Of a stretch of 64,000 bases of DNA, positions 45,678 through 57,782 are shown one piece after another. The notes beneath the pieces were generated by a model, which was not told the origin of the DNA, ran no database searches, and saw only the letters and a list, made by a program, of their open reading frames with translations. Positions within the stretch are counted from its first letter, which is position 1. The number at the start of each line of letters is the position of its first letter. A program made the position numbers and the translations under genes. The stretch spans positions 111,083,314 through 111,147,313 of the forward strand of contig OY726559.1 in the NCBI GenBank assembly GCA_963383645.1, read 5' to 3'. This DNA is from Muscardinus avellanarius. Its lineage: Eukaryota > Chordata > Mammalia > Rodentia > Gliridae.

Positions 45678-45856
45678 TTGGTGGTCCTAGGGCTTGAGCC
45701 CAGGGGCATTCCACTTCTGAGCTACAGCCCCAGCCCTATTTTATTTTCTATTTTGAAACAGGATCTTGCTAAATTGCAGAGGCTGGCCTCAAGCCTGCAA
45801 TCCTTCTGTCAGCCTCCCGAGTGCTGGGATTACAGTTATGCACCACCACGCCGGGC
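45678..45856 (-). repeat. Old B1-dID SINE
   Basis: ID module as GGGCTTGAGCCCAGGGGCAT, B1 core as GTCAGCCTCCCGAGTGCTGG. The linker keeps TTTTGAAACAGGATCTTGC. Confidence 0.83.
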
Positions 45857-46133
45857 TGTGATGGGTTGATTTTTAAGGTGGGTGGAGCACCACCCTTCAT
45901 TAGCAACAAGGATTCCCATTATACTCTTGTCAAATATTAGAATTTGGGCATCTTGGCTCCTAAGGCCTATTAAACTCTTCATCAGTAGAAGCAGTTCTGA
46001 TTGACAGTTTTTCCGTTACCCTAGAACATCCCCTGAAGATGGAAACATTTTTAACTCTTTTCACCAACATGGTCACCACCAGCTGTGTGTGGCTATGTAA
46101 CATTCAAAACACGGCTCTTAAAGTAGAACAGTA

Positions 46134-46350
46134 GCCGGGGGCACGGTGGCGCAGGCTTGTAATCCCAGTACTTGGGAGTCTGAGACAGGAGGATCGCAGA
46201 TTCACGGCCACCCTCAGCAACCTTGTGAGGCGCTCTGCAACTTAGTGAGATCCTGTTTCCAAAAAAAAAAAAAAAAAAAAATAGGTCTGGTCACATAGCT
46301 CAGAGGAAGAATGCCACTGAATGCAATCCCTAGTACTGCAAAAATATAAA
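46134..46350 (+). repeat. B1-dID SINE with atypical ID module
   Basis: B1 head GCCGGGGGCACGGTGGCGCA; the ID module is TCTGGTCACATAGCTCAGAG. A poly-A linker of about 21 separates them. Confidence 0.85.
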
Positions 46351-46635
46351 ACAAGACAACAACGACAACAAAACCCCAAATGCACAAACGAAATCCCCAG
46401 AATGGTACTTAGTTTCTTTTTAATGTTGAAAATTTTAATTCATTTAAAATGAAATTCTATTAATCACAGCCAACTAATTTAAATTTGAACAGTCATTTCT
46501 ATCAGCGGATGCCATATTTGACAGCACAACTCCAGAAATTCTAAGTTTTATTCCTGGATCAAACTATCAGACTGTCTTCTTTGGCTTTCAAAAGAATAGC
46601 ACTTACTTAGTTTCAAATTTTGCTTTTACATTCTG

Positions 46636-46863
46636 GTAGTTTTTTTTTTTTTCTTTTTTTCTTTTTTGCTACTGGGAATGGAACCAGGGGCATTCAACCT
46701 CCGAGCTCCACCCCCAGCCCTATTTTTTACTCTTTATTTTGAAACAGGGTCTCTATGAGTTGCAGAGGGCCTCACTAAGTAGCTGAAGCTGTCCTCAAAC
46801 CACGACCCTCCCATTTCAGTCTCCCAAGTACTGGGATTACCAGCGTGCGCCACCACGCCCAGC
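46636..46863 (-). repeat. S1 SINE
   Basis: Minus-strand copy with a mixed T/C left tail (46640-46667). Confidence 0.9.
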
Positions 46864-47782
46864 TGATTCATGGTAACATGACGCAGTTCTTGGACATTGC
46901 TCCCTCGGAAGATGGAGACGAATTACTTTTCCTTTGAATGTGGGTTGCCCTTAGCTTTGCTTCCAGCAGACAGGCTGCAGCAGAAGAGGTGACTCTCCAG
47001 GCTAGCCCAGTACAGCTTGCCTGGCTCCTCCTCTCTGCCTGAGCATCCGTGTGAGAATTCTGGCTACTTTGACGAAGTCACATGGAGAGACCACGGGAGC
47101 TAGCTGAAGAGGGCCAGCTGTTGGAGTCTTTCCAGCAGACTCCAGACTATTCCAGGCCCAGACACCGTCTGACTGCAGCTCCCTAGGAAACGCGGAAGGA
47201 GAAATGGTTAGGTGAGCCGCGTTGACTCCCAGTAGATGCTAACACGCGGTTCTTATTTCAAGCCACTCTTCTGGGGTTGCTGTGCAGCAAACAACAGGAA
47301 CACTTGCACAGAAGGATGCTGCAGGAACCGGTCCTGGGAGACTCCCTGGGATATCACTGTCGGGTGCTTTTGAGGATCAAGCCTGCCACATCAGTTTTTC
47401 TTGGGCCTTAATATCAGGAAGAGCTATGTACATTTTTGAGCAACCGATACACTTTGGTTGCTAGGAAGCTGAAAGCTGAATCCAGGCCCCAACTTTGTAA
47501 GAAGGTAGGGGCATAGTCAATGAATAGCTGTGTGCTGACTCTCCCTTCGGCCTTTCCTAAAACCTCTCTGGCGTCTGTGTTGTCACACCGCTTCAGAAAA
47601 CCAGTGCAAGGTGTGTTAGCCCCTGGTGGTGTCAACATGAAGCATTAGGTCATCCAGCGGACTGGCCACGGCTGCCGGGAGAACTCAGCGCCTTACAGCT
47701 CCAGGAATGCTTTACTTGACAAGAAGAGACCGCGGAGTGAGGCTCTTACCACCACCCACCCACGGGCACCCACTGGTCACAA

Positions 47783-47888
47783 TTTTTTTGAGACAGGGTC
47801 TTGCTCTGTTGCCCAGGCTGGCCTCAAGCCTGCAGCCCGCCTGCATCAGCCTCCTGCTAGTTGGGGGTTACTGGAGCATGCTGAGCGT
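47783..47888 (-). repeat. B1/7SL-type monomer, unusual subtype
   Basis: GAGACAGGGTCTTGCTCTGT then TGCCCAGGCTGGCCTCAAGC is closer to the general 7SL/Alu-B1 consensus than to the S1-S3 copies, which suggests an older or distinct subfamily. Confidence 0.6.
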
Positions 47889-47967
47889 AGCTTAGCTAGT
47901 GGTTACGCAGCTTCTCATGGTCATGACAAGATAGATCAGATAAACGACAGGAAAGAAGGATGATCGG

Positions 47968-48574
47968 TGTGTCGGGGTGAGCCCTCGGCTCAGGAGCTCA
48001 GGACCTGCAGGGTCCTTGGCTCAAGGGACAGAAAAGAATTTGAGCACGCACCAAAGACATGGACAGAGGTTTATTGGGGAAAGGGGAGGAAATACACATT
48101 TAAGAGAGAATGCGGGCCCCTCAAGATGAGGGAGGCCCTTTGGAGAGTTCAGGGTTTTCTTCTTATAGGGGACTTTCGTGAGGGGTGGGCCAGAGAAGGT
48201 CTGTGAGGATGAGCTCAGGCCAGCAGTCCCGCGGTGGTTTATGGTGGGCAGGTGTCTGGCCAGCCTTAGGGTCCTCAGGTTGATTGGGGTCCTCGTTGGC
48301 TGACTGACAGGTAAGCTGGAGTGTCCTAAATTATAGGTTTTTTGAAATATTGTATCTGTCTTGTTATCCATGCATGGGGCAATTCTAGTTTCTTTTAGTT
48401 AATTCTAGGAGCTATGGATTTCCCAGGAATTTGGGAGAGTCAGGCCTGGGAAAGAGAACTGGTTTGTGGATTAGAGGCTGAAGCACTTCAGCTCCAGGGT
48501 CTTAGATTAAAGTTCTATTTTACTTTCCCTTCCTGTCTGTCTCCTTTCTACCTACTTATTTCTTCTATCCCACA
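47968..48574 (-). mobile_element. Probable solo LTR of an endogenous retrovirus, antisense
   Basis: On the minus strand the 607-bp segment starts TGTGGGATAG and ends CCCCGACACA, the TG...CA ends expected of an LTR. A TATA-like CCCTATAAGAAG lies near 48160 and AATAAA near 48076-48071, in the right order and spacing for a U3-R-U5 layout. No primer-binding site or gag-like frame adjoins either end. Boundaries and class (ERV1-like) are inferred. Confidence 0.62.
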
Positions 48575-49235
48575 TCAGGCAGTGGCTCAGGACTGCGGAG
48601 GTGACAGGCCAAAGCCACTCAGCCCATCACCCTGGGCCTTTGACAAATCAGAGCATCATGGCGGGGAGTTCATGGTGGCTGTCCATCTCACATAGCTGGA
48701 AGCAATGGGGGTAGAGGGAGAGCCAGGAGGGGCAGGGAGAAGTCATCCCCTTCAAGGAACATCCCCAGCGACCTAACTGGGAACCAGGCCCTCACTCACC
48801 ACGCGAGCCTTCAGGGGTACTCCAGACCCAGGCCATCTCAGGTAATGCCAGCTCCGAGCCTGGCTGGTCCTACAGAGACCAGTAAGACCCAGCTCAGGAA
48901 TCGAATGTCAAGATTATGCCTGGCAGGGACGGAACGTGAACATAAAGTAACAGATACCTAGGAGCCACGGGGATATTTCAAGGAAATGTCCCCAATTTCA
49001 ACTCGGGGGTGGGTGCGTAGGGTCATGAAGGCTCCCGGAAGGTGCGACTTTGAGAGGTGGGATTAGGGAAGGTGACCGCAGCCGAGAGCTCAGGGCACCG
49101 TGGCATTTGAGGGGAAGATATTTTGGGCTGTGGGAATTGGGATGAGTCTCCAATTACACCCTGTGAATAGCTGCTTACTCTTCTGTTTATGGGTCCAGCC
49201 CTGTCCATGTGAGCTGCAGATGGACTTGAGAAGGT

Positions 49236-49305
49236 CAGAGAGAGAGAGGGAGAGGGAGAGGGAGAGGGAGAGGGAGAGGGAGAGGGAGAGGGAGAGGGAG
49301 AGGGA

Positions 49306-49361
<56 letters not shown>

Positions 49362-49370
49362 GAGAGAGGA
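49236..49370 (+). repeat. (GAGAGG)n / (GA)n microsatellite
   Basis: About 70 bp of GAGAGG units followed by about 45 bp of GA units, directly upstream of a SINE head rather than at a SINE tail. Confidence 0.95.
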
Positions 49371-49371
49371 G

Positions 49372-49620
49372 GCCGGGCGTGGTGGCGCAGGCTTGTAATC
49401 CCAGTATGAGGGAGGTGGAGACTGGAGGATCGCAGTCATGGACAGCCTCGGCCACTTAGCGAGGCCGTTCACAACTCAGTGAGATCCTGTTTCAAATATA
49501 AAACAAAGACATACACACAAAAAAACAGGCTGGGGGTATAGCTCAGAGGTAGAATGACCCTGGGTTCCATCCCCAGTGCTGAAAAAAAAAAAAAGACACA
49601 CACACACACACACACACACT
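49372..49620 (+). repeat. S1 SINE with (AC)n tail
   Basis: Element 49372-49582 followed by an A-run and (AC)n at about 49596-49619. Confidence 0.9.
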
Positions 49621-50379
49621 AATTAAAGCAGCCCCATAGCTGACTTCTTAGAAAACTCAGCACAGAAAACTATGTTCTGAAGAAGTTGCTTCAATCCTAT
49701 GATTCGCAAAGAGCTTGTAGACTTTGGTATGGAAGAGAAAATTCTGGAAGTGTCTCCAACATTGCCCAGCACAGCCAGCAGGGGCATTTCAGGACACTCG
49801 AGCTAGGGAGTGTACTGGTGTGACTGGCTTCTTGCAGGACCACCCCCATGCTTCCTACAGCCTCGCGGGACATAGTAAATTGAGGAAAGCTTAAGAAAGG
49901 GGCTCTGTGGGATGGATTCCTGGCTGTGTTTTCCAGCAATTCATGGGTTTGTTACCCTCAGTAATAGGCGGCTCTCCCGGAATCCGGTGGTTGCCTCTTG
50001 AAATAGGAAAACCTCAGATCACATGGGTAGGATATTGTTAATGGGGTGAAAACTTTTCCGGGCCATTAAAATAAGTTCCTGTCACTTACTTCTAAGTGAA
50101 AGTTTAAACAAACCTCCTTTCTCAGGGAAATCCGCATGGCTATCTGATTACGGTAGCATTCACGGTCATGCTGCCTAATTATTCTGGGCACAGAAACCTC
50201 ACAGAGGTCGGGGCCGGGGCTGCAGGACCCGGGTCCTGAGTCAGAGTCCGATTTTGTGGAAGATTTCTGTAGAGTGTTCCCAAGCATAAATCGCCAACAA
50301 TCCGAGCTGCTGTGTTAACACGGCGCCATGCCATGCGGCCTGTAGATCATTTCCCTCCCCATGTCTCATTTAGTTCTCA

Positions 50380-50475
50380 TCAAAACCCAACGAGGTGAGT
50401 ATTATTCTTTTATGTTCACAGAGAAGACTGAGGCGCAGATAACTTCAGCAAACAGGTCTCAGGGCGTGTGAACCG
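50380..50475 (-). repeat. MIR-like fragment, antisense
   Basis: AACGAGGTGAGTATTATTCT and CAGAGAAGACTGAGGCGCAG match the reverse-complement MIR core order. Confidence 0.65.
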
Positions 50476-50725
50476 TGGGTGTGCTTTGCTCCTGGTATAA
50501 ACTCCATTTGTGCCCTTGAACCAAGTCCAAGATGAGAGAGGATGGAAACTGGAGGTGGACGGGTGGATGCGGAGGGTCAAGGGGCAAATGTCAGGCCATT
50601 TGGGGACAGGCTGAGCCCAGACAGGGACAGCCTTTTACCTGCCTTCTCTTTGCCTGAGAAGGTAATAAAAGCGTGGCAGAGGCCCTTAGATCTGAAAGCT
50701 TTTAATGTTTCCAAGACCTTCTTAT

Positions 50726-51173
50726 TATTTTTGGTACTGGGGCCTGACCCCAGGGGTGTTCTACCTCTGAGCTATACCCCAGCCCTGTATTTTAAATTTT
50801 GAAATAACCGGGCGTGGTGGCGTGCATTTGTAATCCCAGCATTTGGGAGGCTGAGACAGGAGGAATGCCATTCAAAGACAGTTTCAGGTCCTATTCAGGG
50901 AGGCCCTTTGCAACTCAGTGAGCCCCTGTTGCAAAATAAAGAATAAAAAATAGGGCTAAGGGTGTAGCTTGGAGGTAGAATGCCCCTGGGTTCTATCTCC
51001 AATACCGCAAAAACAAAACAAAAACAAAAACAAAAACAAAACAAAAAACTGAAATAGGTTCTTGCTCAGTTACTGAGAGCCTCACTACTTTCCTGGGGCC
51101 GGCCGAGAACCTGGATCTCGCAGGCTCAGCCTCCCAAGTACTGGGATCACAGGCCTGGGCCGCCACACGGGCC
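50726..51173. repeat. Minus-strand SINE split by a plus-strand S1 insertion
   Basis: The outer element has its ID part at 50726-50799 and its B1 part at 51050-51173. The inner S1 (50807-51049) lies between TGAAATA copies (50800-50806 and 51050-51056) and ends in (CAAAA)n. The opposite orientation makes a hairpin-prone arrangement. Confidence 0.85.
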
Positions 51174-51184
51174 CAAAACTTCTT

Positions 51185-51300
51185 TTTCCAATGGAGAAGC
51201 TGAGGTTCCGAGAAGTTAAGTGTCTTGCAGAGACTCACACAGCTACCCGACGGGAGGCCGAGGTTGTCGTCCAGTTTCTGCTCTTACAACGGAGTTTCTC
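51185..51300 (-). repeat. MIR/L2-core fragment, antisense
   Basis: CCAATGGAGAAGCTGAGGTT then GAAGTTAAGTGTCTTGCAGA and CTCACACAGCTACCCGACGG follow the antisense MIR core. Confidence 0.65.
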
Positions 51301-51867
51301 CCACTGCACCAAGATGCTTTTTTGTGCTACAATCTTCTTATGTGTAGGTAGAAAGGGGTTTGCAATGAAGGAAACTGGGCATTGTTTAGACAGCTGAGTT
51401 AACTGTAACCTCTGTACTATCCATCCAACTCCCATGACGTGCTGCCTGTGTGCGAGGTACTTCGTGCGCCTGACTTCCATCTAAGAGAATTCTGTGGTCT
51501 CTTCTGGTATCTCGTTAGGAGACCAAGACAGCTATGTGGAGGTTCCAGTGCCGGCCGCATGAAAGTCATGCTCCTCCCCCGTGCAGTAGGCCTCCGCAAT
51601 ACTTTATCTCTTGTCCTAGAAAACCAAAATGTCTGAATGTTTTATATAGTCAAGAATCGTTTTTTGGAAATCATTAAAATTCAAACTGTCTGTGTTTATT
51701 CCTAGAACGCTATCTGATTAAAAAAGGAGATAGGGAGATGAATCAGTTATCGCCTTTAAACAGTCTTTAGAAGTCTTGATTAGTGCATATTTTTTTATTG
51801 TGAAGGAAGAAAAAAACTAACATTTTTTTGCGGAACTATAATTCAAGTCATATGCTTAAGTAATTTA

Positions 51868-51901
51868 TAAAAGAGAGCGAGAGCGAGAGAGCGAGAGAGA
51901 G

Positions 51902-51961
<60 letters not shown>
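51868..51961 (+). repeat. (GA)n microsatellite with interspersed GCGA units
   Basis: The first 40 bp are GAGCGA variants; the remaining 50 bp are pure GA. Confidence 0.95.
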
Positions 51962-51962
<1 letters not shown>

Positions 51963-52469
51963 TTGGGAGTTGTCTTTCAGGTTTTTTCCTCTGCTGGGCT
52001 TGGGGTAGATCTTTGAGTTTTTTTTTTTTAAATGCTAATTAGGTCTTTCCATCAAATTCAAATGCGTTCAGGAAAGCTCCACACAGCCATCCTTTACTTT
52101 CCAGTTAGAGTTACTTTGATGCCCCTGCCTGCCTCTTAGCACCTGTGCTGTGCTTTCCAAACAAAAATAAAAATGCACTATTTCACTTGGGAGACTATGA
52201 GGGGCGGTGGCATGGTCTTCCTGGGGCATTCGGACTAGCGGGGAGGGTGTGCCAGGCGGTGAGAAAGGGTCACGGCAAAATTTCCCAATTGCCATTTTCC
52301 TTTAGAAACTTAGTGCTGTTCCTGGGGCCAGTGTGCCTCCTGACATCTTGTGAAATGGGTGACAATTGCGAGTCTCCATGGTGGGCTCACCCTCGGCAGG
52401 CTCTCTGTAGAGACGTCATGGTGTGTCCTTCAATGTAACTATAAACATGCTACCTCTGTTCCCTCTCTC

Positions 52470-52471
52470 TG

Positions 52472-52508
<37 letters not shown>

Positions 52509-52836
52509 GTACTGAGAATTGAACTCCGGTGCATTCTACCTCTGAGCTACACCTCCACCCCTATTTATTTATTTATTATTTATTTACTTATTTAGAAACA
52601 GCATTTCGCCGCGTTGCTGAGGGCCTCCCTGACTTGCTGTGATCCTCCTGTCTCAGTCTCCCAAGTTGTTGGGATTTCAAGCGTGCGCCACCATGCCCAG
52701 CTATTCTTTATTTTGAAAGAGTCTCACAGAGTTGCAAAGGGCCTCACTAGGTAGCTGAGGCTCGGTGAACCACCGTCCTCCTGTCTCAGCCTCCCGGAAA
52801 CGCTGGGATTCCAAGTGTGCGCCCCCACGTCCTGGT
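52470..52836 (-). repeat. (CT)n, B1-dID and B1 monomer
   Basis: A (CTGTCT)n/(CT)n tract (52470-52508) is the tail of a minus SINE (52509-52701). A second B1 (52702-52836) follows without an ID module. Confidence 0.83.
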
Positions 52837-53298
52837 CCACTCTATCTCTTTTAACCCGTTGCCTGCAGGACCTGGGGCAGTACGCTCTGCTCCACTTGGA
52901 GACCATCAGGTGCTGCCTGTAAGGGGCAGACCTGCCCTTTCTCCCGGGACCCGACCCTTTGGTGGGTGCTGCTGACCGGGGCTGCAGCTTTCCTGGTTGC
53001 TAACTGCTGGCATGGTTTCTAGCCTGCAGCTTAATCTCTGAATCCTGACATGTGTTTGACTCCTAATTGGTCATTTGGCTTTTGGGCCAAATGCGTTTTT
53101 CTCATTTCCTGCCTGTATTCCGAGACTTGTTTGGTGTTTCTGCCTGGCTTTCCATCCAGGCTCTTGGAGGACCCATGAGCATCCGTCCTGAACGAGGAAG
53201 ATGATTTAGTCTTGTTACGAAGTCAGGTGAATGAGAGGACTCTGGAAGGAGTGGATGATCTCACGCCTTCATCTAGCATCTACCAAATCTTCATGGTC

Positions 53299-53766
53299 TT
53301 TTTGATCATGCAGTTTTTTTTTTTTTTTGAGGTACTGGGATGGAACCCAGAAGCACTGTACCCCGATCACTTTTTGATCATGCAGTTATTTTTTGAGGTA
53401 CTGGGATGGAACCCAGAAGCACTGTACCCCGAGCTACCCCCCCAGCCCTATTTTTTTTTAGTATTTTTATTTGTGAAACAGGGTCTCACTGAGTTGCGAA
53501 GGCCCTTGCTAAGTAGCTGAGGCTGTCCGCGAACCACGATCCTCCAGTCTCAGCCTCCCAAAAGTGTGCACCACCACGCCTGGCTACGCAGTTGTTTTTA
53601 TTTTTTAATTTTTTATTTTTGGTGGTGGTACTGGGATTCCTGGAAGCCCTTCTACCTCCGGGCTACACTCCAAGACCTATATTACATATTTTTTAAATTT
53701 GGAAACAGGGTCTCTTAAGCCAGTGAGGCTGGCTCTGAACCAAGCGTGCACCACCACATCCGGCTA
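53299..53766 (-). repeat. S1 SINE with duplicated 5' junction and a truncated S3 SINE
   Basis: A 62-68 bp segment containing flank (TTTTTGATCATGCAG), T-run and the end of the ID module occurs twice (53299-53366 and 53371-53432). The S1 body runs to 53583. An S3 copy (53615-53766) has lost the middle of its B1. Confidence 0.87.
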
Positions 53767-55378
53767 TGCAGTTGTTTTTAGTATTAAGAGTTCAAGGAAC
53801 ACTTGAATGGAAGACATATTTTGTAATGAAGGGACGGTAATAATTATTCTTTCCAGTTGTTGATTTAGCCATGACTTGGTAAATTGTAGCTTAATATTCC
53901 AAATTTACAGCGACTTCCTATGGTGTCCTGAAATTGGGGTCGGTTCACCCTTCCAAGGAAGACAGACATCCTCCTGCAAGGCAGGACTTTTGATATGCTA
54001 CCCATGGGTGGTAACTGCTACGGCTTCTTCCTCTTTCTAAAAGTGAACGAAAGTCACTTTGCTCACAGAACCTAGATTTTCATAGCAACTATCAGCGTGA
54101 ATTCCTAACCGACTCTTGTAGGATATTATTAAAAGCAGGAGGATTTCTCCATCCAAGATAACTAACCAAAAGCAAGTTCTCGGCCGGCAAAGGCAAACTC
54201 TCCATCTGACGGCAGCAAAACCAGCAATTTGCCTCACAGGTATGTCTAAGGGTAACCAATTATGGGTAAGTCTTGGACAAATGAGCCCGAGATTAATCTC
54301 TTCCCATTTTCCAAGAATCTAACACCGCCTTTGCAAAGTGAGATGTGGCGGCTTCTCAGTGCCAGTGCTTTTCAGACCACGGCTCTGAAGAACTCACCTT
54401 GAGTTTATTTTCTAGAATTATAACTGATGATGACAGAGAAATCGGTGAGTTGATGCCATCTCTCAGCAGCTCATGGGGACTTTAAGGGCATGGTGTCAAT
54501 CACATTTCTAAGCAGAATCAAACAATTCCAGGTATGGCTCCTTAAGCACTGGGTTTCCATGAGGCTGCTTTTGAGCTGCAGGGTTGGGTGGGGCTGGAAA
54601 TCCAACCTCAGGAAGGATTTGGGATGGTGGGTGCCACGCACAGGACTCATCAGCTGTTCCTTCCTGTCAGGAGCTCAGCACTGATGGGCTGATAAACAGA
54701 GCCCCCTTCTCAGTTTATGTTGAACTCTTCTGTTGTCTTTTGAAACCCCAAGTAATGATTTCCTCTTCTTGTGCAGTAATAAAGTCTGATAACCCCTGCC
54801 TTTTCCGGGAACAGAACCGTTCCTGGAACTCTCTCCCGCAGAGGTCAACTATGGGTGTGTTCCAGGGTTGCTCAAGGGGTGCTTAGGGTCTGATGATGCC
54901 AAGTCTTCAAGAAATCACTTCCTGTAGGGGGGGAAACCGGGCAGAGGCAGTGCCGAGCAGGACAGAGCTAAGAGGCAGGAGCACAACTCACAGGATGGAT
55001 CGCCCAGGTCACGGAGAGCAGAATGGAAACCCAGAAGACAGTCCCTGATAAACCCGGGCGGTAATTGGAAGTGCTCGCGGTGGTGTGAAGGAGGACTCCC
55101 GAAGCCTCCAGGGTGCGATAAGGCGAGCAATCAACGTGTCAAGGTAATTTGTTAGAGGCCCGGCTTCGGGTGCAGGTGTATAAACCTGCCCGCTGTGATG
55201 TATGAAGCTGCTCACCCGGAGAAACCTGGCCAGGGGAGGATGGCGGTGAGGTGGGGCTGGCTCCGAACTGACAAGAGTCACCTGTAGCTGTGAATGCGAT
55301 CCGCCCTGGTGAAGGGGGATGCTGGTGATAAAGGGCTCCTGCAGATGCGGGAGTGGGCGTGGCCTCCATTCAGTACAT

Positions 55379-55459
55379 CCAGGAGTTGACCACGGTTGCT
55401 CTGGGCTCCAGAAGGTTCATTCCTACAGGCCAAGTGACAAGAAACAGGCCTTCAAAGCC
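55379..55459 (+). repeat. Flanking unit duplicated at 55831-55905
   Basis: CCAGGAGT, then CTCTGGGCTC(C/T)AGAAGG and ACAGGCCAAGTGACAAGAAA recur 450 bp further on, on the far side of part of the CCACGCC array. Confidence 0.88.
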
Positions 55460-55482
55460 TGTTTCTTCCCCAAGCCCCCGGA

Positions 55483-56275
55483 ACCACGCCCCCTAAAGCC
55501 ATGAGGGAGACCACGCCCCCAATAAGCCACGCCCAAAACCACACCCTCCCGGGACCACACCTTCCAATAAGCCATGCCCCAAAGCCACACCCTTCCGGGA
55601 CCACGCCCTCCAATAAGCCACGCCCCAAAACCACGCCCTCCAGGGACCACGCCCCAAATCATGCCTCCGGGACAACACCCTCCAAGGACCACGCCTTCCC
55701 GGGAACCACGCCCTCCCAGAAGCCATGCCCTCCCAAAGCTAAATGCTCTGGGAACCATGCCCTCCCAAAGCCACGCCTTCCTGGGAACCACGCCCTCCCA
55801 AAGCCACGCCCCTCACTGGAACCACGCCCTCCAGGAGTCGGTCCTCTGGGCTCTAGAAGGTTCGTCCCTACAGGCCAAGTGACAAGAAAGAGACCTGCAA
55901 TGCCATACCTTCTCCAAACCTGCAATGCCATACCTTCTCCAAACCTGCCCTCCCAAACCCACATCCTCCCAGAATCCATGTCCAAACCACTCTTTCAGGG
56001 AGCCACGCCTTCCAGAAACCACGCCCACCTATAAACCACGCCCTCCCAAAGCCAGGCCCTCCCTGGAACCAGCCCTTCCAAAGCTATGCCCTTCCAAAAA
56101 GCCAGAACCTCTCAGAAACCACACCCCAGAAACCATTCCCACCAAAAAAAATCACGCCCTCCCCGGAAACCATGCCCACCCAAAACCATGCCCTAGCAGA
56201 AAACCACACCCTCCCAGAAGCCACGCCCTCCGAGGAAACCACGCCCACCCAAGCCATACCTTCTGCAAACCCACG
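55483..56275 (+). repeat. CCACGCC minisatellite
   Basis: About 790 bp of imperfect 16-17 bp units of the form ACCACGCCCTCCCRRAA, alternating CCCAAAG and CCGGGAA endings. At least fifteen CCACGCC cores are present. Long open frames on both strands are due to the repeat composition (H/P/T-rich) and are not genes. Confidence 0.93.
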
Positions 56276-56862
56276 CGGCACCTCTCCGGGGCCATAATGG
56301 CTGCTTACACTTTGTACTCATCATGGGTGGCACGACTGTGCCTCATGCTGTGTGATCCCACAAGCCCAGACCTACTATGCGCGACCCTCACCGTCCCACC
56401 GAGCCCACGCAGACTGCATGCCACCCGCCATGCTGCGGCTCGTCTCCCTGACTTCTTCTGGCCTCCTGCTCAGCCATCGGTCCGTCTCACAGTCACCGGC
56501 CTGAGCTCTGCAGACCTGGCCAGCCCGCCTGCCTGGTGCACGCGACTTGGTCAGCGCTGCCAAGGCTCCTGTTCCTTTGTATTTACATTTGACCAGGTGA
56601 TTGGGCGCTAGCCAATGAGATTCTAGCAGAAGTGATTGGTCCAGACTTCTGGGAAGGAAGGCCCTTGGGAAGGATCAGCGTGCTCATCTTTGACCTTGCC
56701 ATTTTCCCACACAGACATGACAGCCAGTTCTTACCGGTTATCTTGTGACTTTGAGCCACTTAAGAGGATGGTGGGTTCCTTACGTTAGAGGGGGTCCGAG
56801 TCCTTGAAAACTTGGTAGAACTACTATATTCTTTGGCCTTTCTAGCTTTTGACTTTTTTTTT

Positions 56863-57070
56863 TTCTTTTGCAGTAGGTACTGGGGATGGAACCCAGGGGC
56901 ATTCTACCTCTGAGCTACACCCTCAGCCCTATTTTTTAGTCTTTATTTTGAAACAGGGTCTCACTGGGTTGCAAAGGGCCTGAGTAGATGACGCTATCTG
57001 CAAACCACTATCCTCCTGTCTCAGTCTTCCAAATGCGGGGATTACAAGCGCGAGCCACCTCGTCCAGCTT
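56863..57070 (-). repeat. S1 SINE
   Basis: Minus copy in which the B1 part lacks CTCACTAAG (GGGCCTGAGTAGATGACGCT). Confidence 0.88.
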
Positions 57071-57486
57071 TTAAACTAGCCCTTAGTTTTGCTTTAGCCA
57101 ATGTGTTTGGATCCCTGTGCTACATGCAAATTCAGTTCTTACTGGCCTCACCAGGCTCAAAACCTCGGAGCTCACACTAACTATGTGCATGACACCCCAA
57201 GGCCACACCAGCCAATATGTATTCTGCACATTATCAGTTAACCACGGTGTCTGAGGCATAAGTGAAACTGGGTTTAAAAACAATGCCAAGATGACTTTCT
57301 GCATTTTCCTTTATCTAGTTCCCAGGAGAGGTTGGCACTAGAGGTTCTTCCTTCTCTGGGTCAGCACCAGACCTTGGTATTGAGATCAAGGAGGCTGAGT
57401 GGGGCTTATTGGAAACTTTACTATTTCCTTTGCAAAACTGAGTCTCACCCTGCTTCCCAAAGCCATCATAGCGTTCAGCTTTTCAT

Positions 57487-57782
57487 ACCTGCAGATTCAA
57501 TCAGAAGCAGATCAAAAATATTAAAAAATTGTATCTGTACTGAACACATGCAGGCTCCCCCCCCCTTTTAATTCCCTGTACAATACAGTATATTTACGGA
57601 GCATTTACATTGTATTAGGCATTATGAGTAATCCAGGGATAATTTAAAGGGTACGGTAGGATGAGCTTAGGATAGGCGCAAACACGATGCCATTTTATAG
57701 AAGGGACTTGAGCACCCATGGATTTGGGTATTTGCAGGGATTCCTGGAGCCAGTCACCAGATTCTGAAAGATGACTGTATTT
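57487..57782 (-). mobile_element. MER2/Tigger-related DNA-transposon fragment
   Basis: ATCTGTACTGAACACATGCA, CATTTACATTGTATTAGGCA, TAATTTAAAGGGTACGGTAG, TTTTATAGAAGGGACTTGAG and the terminal AGATGACTGTA follow the MER2/Tigger1 end consensus in reverse. It is a non-coding relic of a pogo-type element. Confidence 0.75.

Noticed and set aside
55501..56611. Overlapping long frames on both strands in the CCACGCC array
   Set aside because: Several frames are open at once with H/P/T-, G/W- or R/G-rich repeats, as expected from a short tandem unit, not from coding selection.
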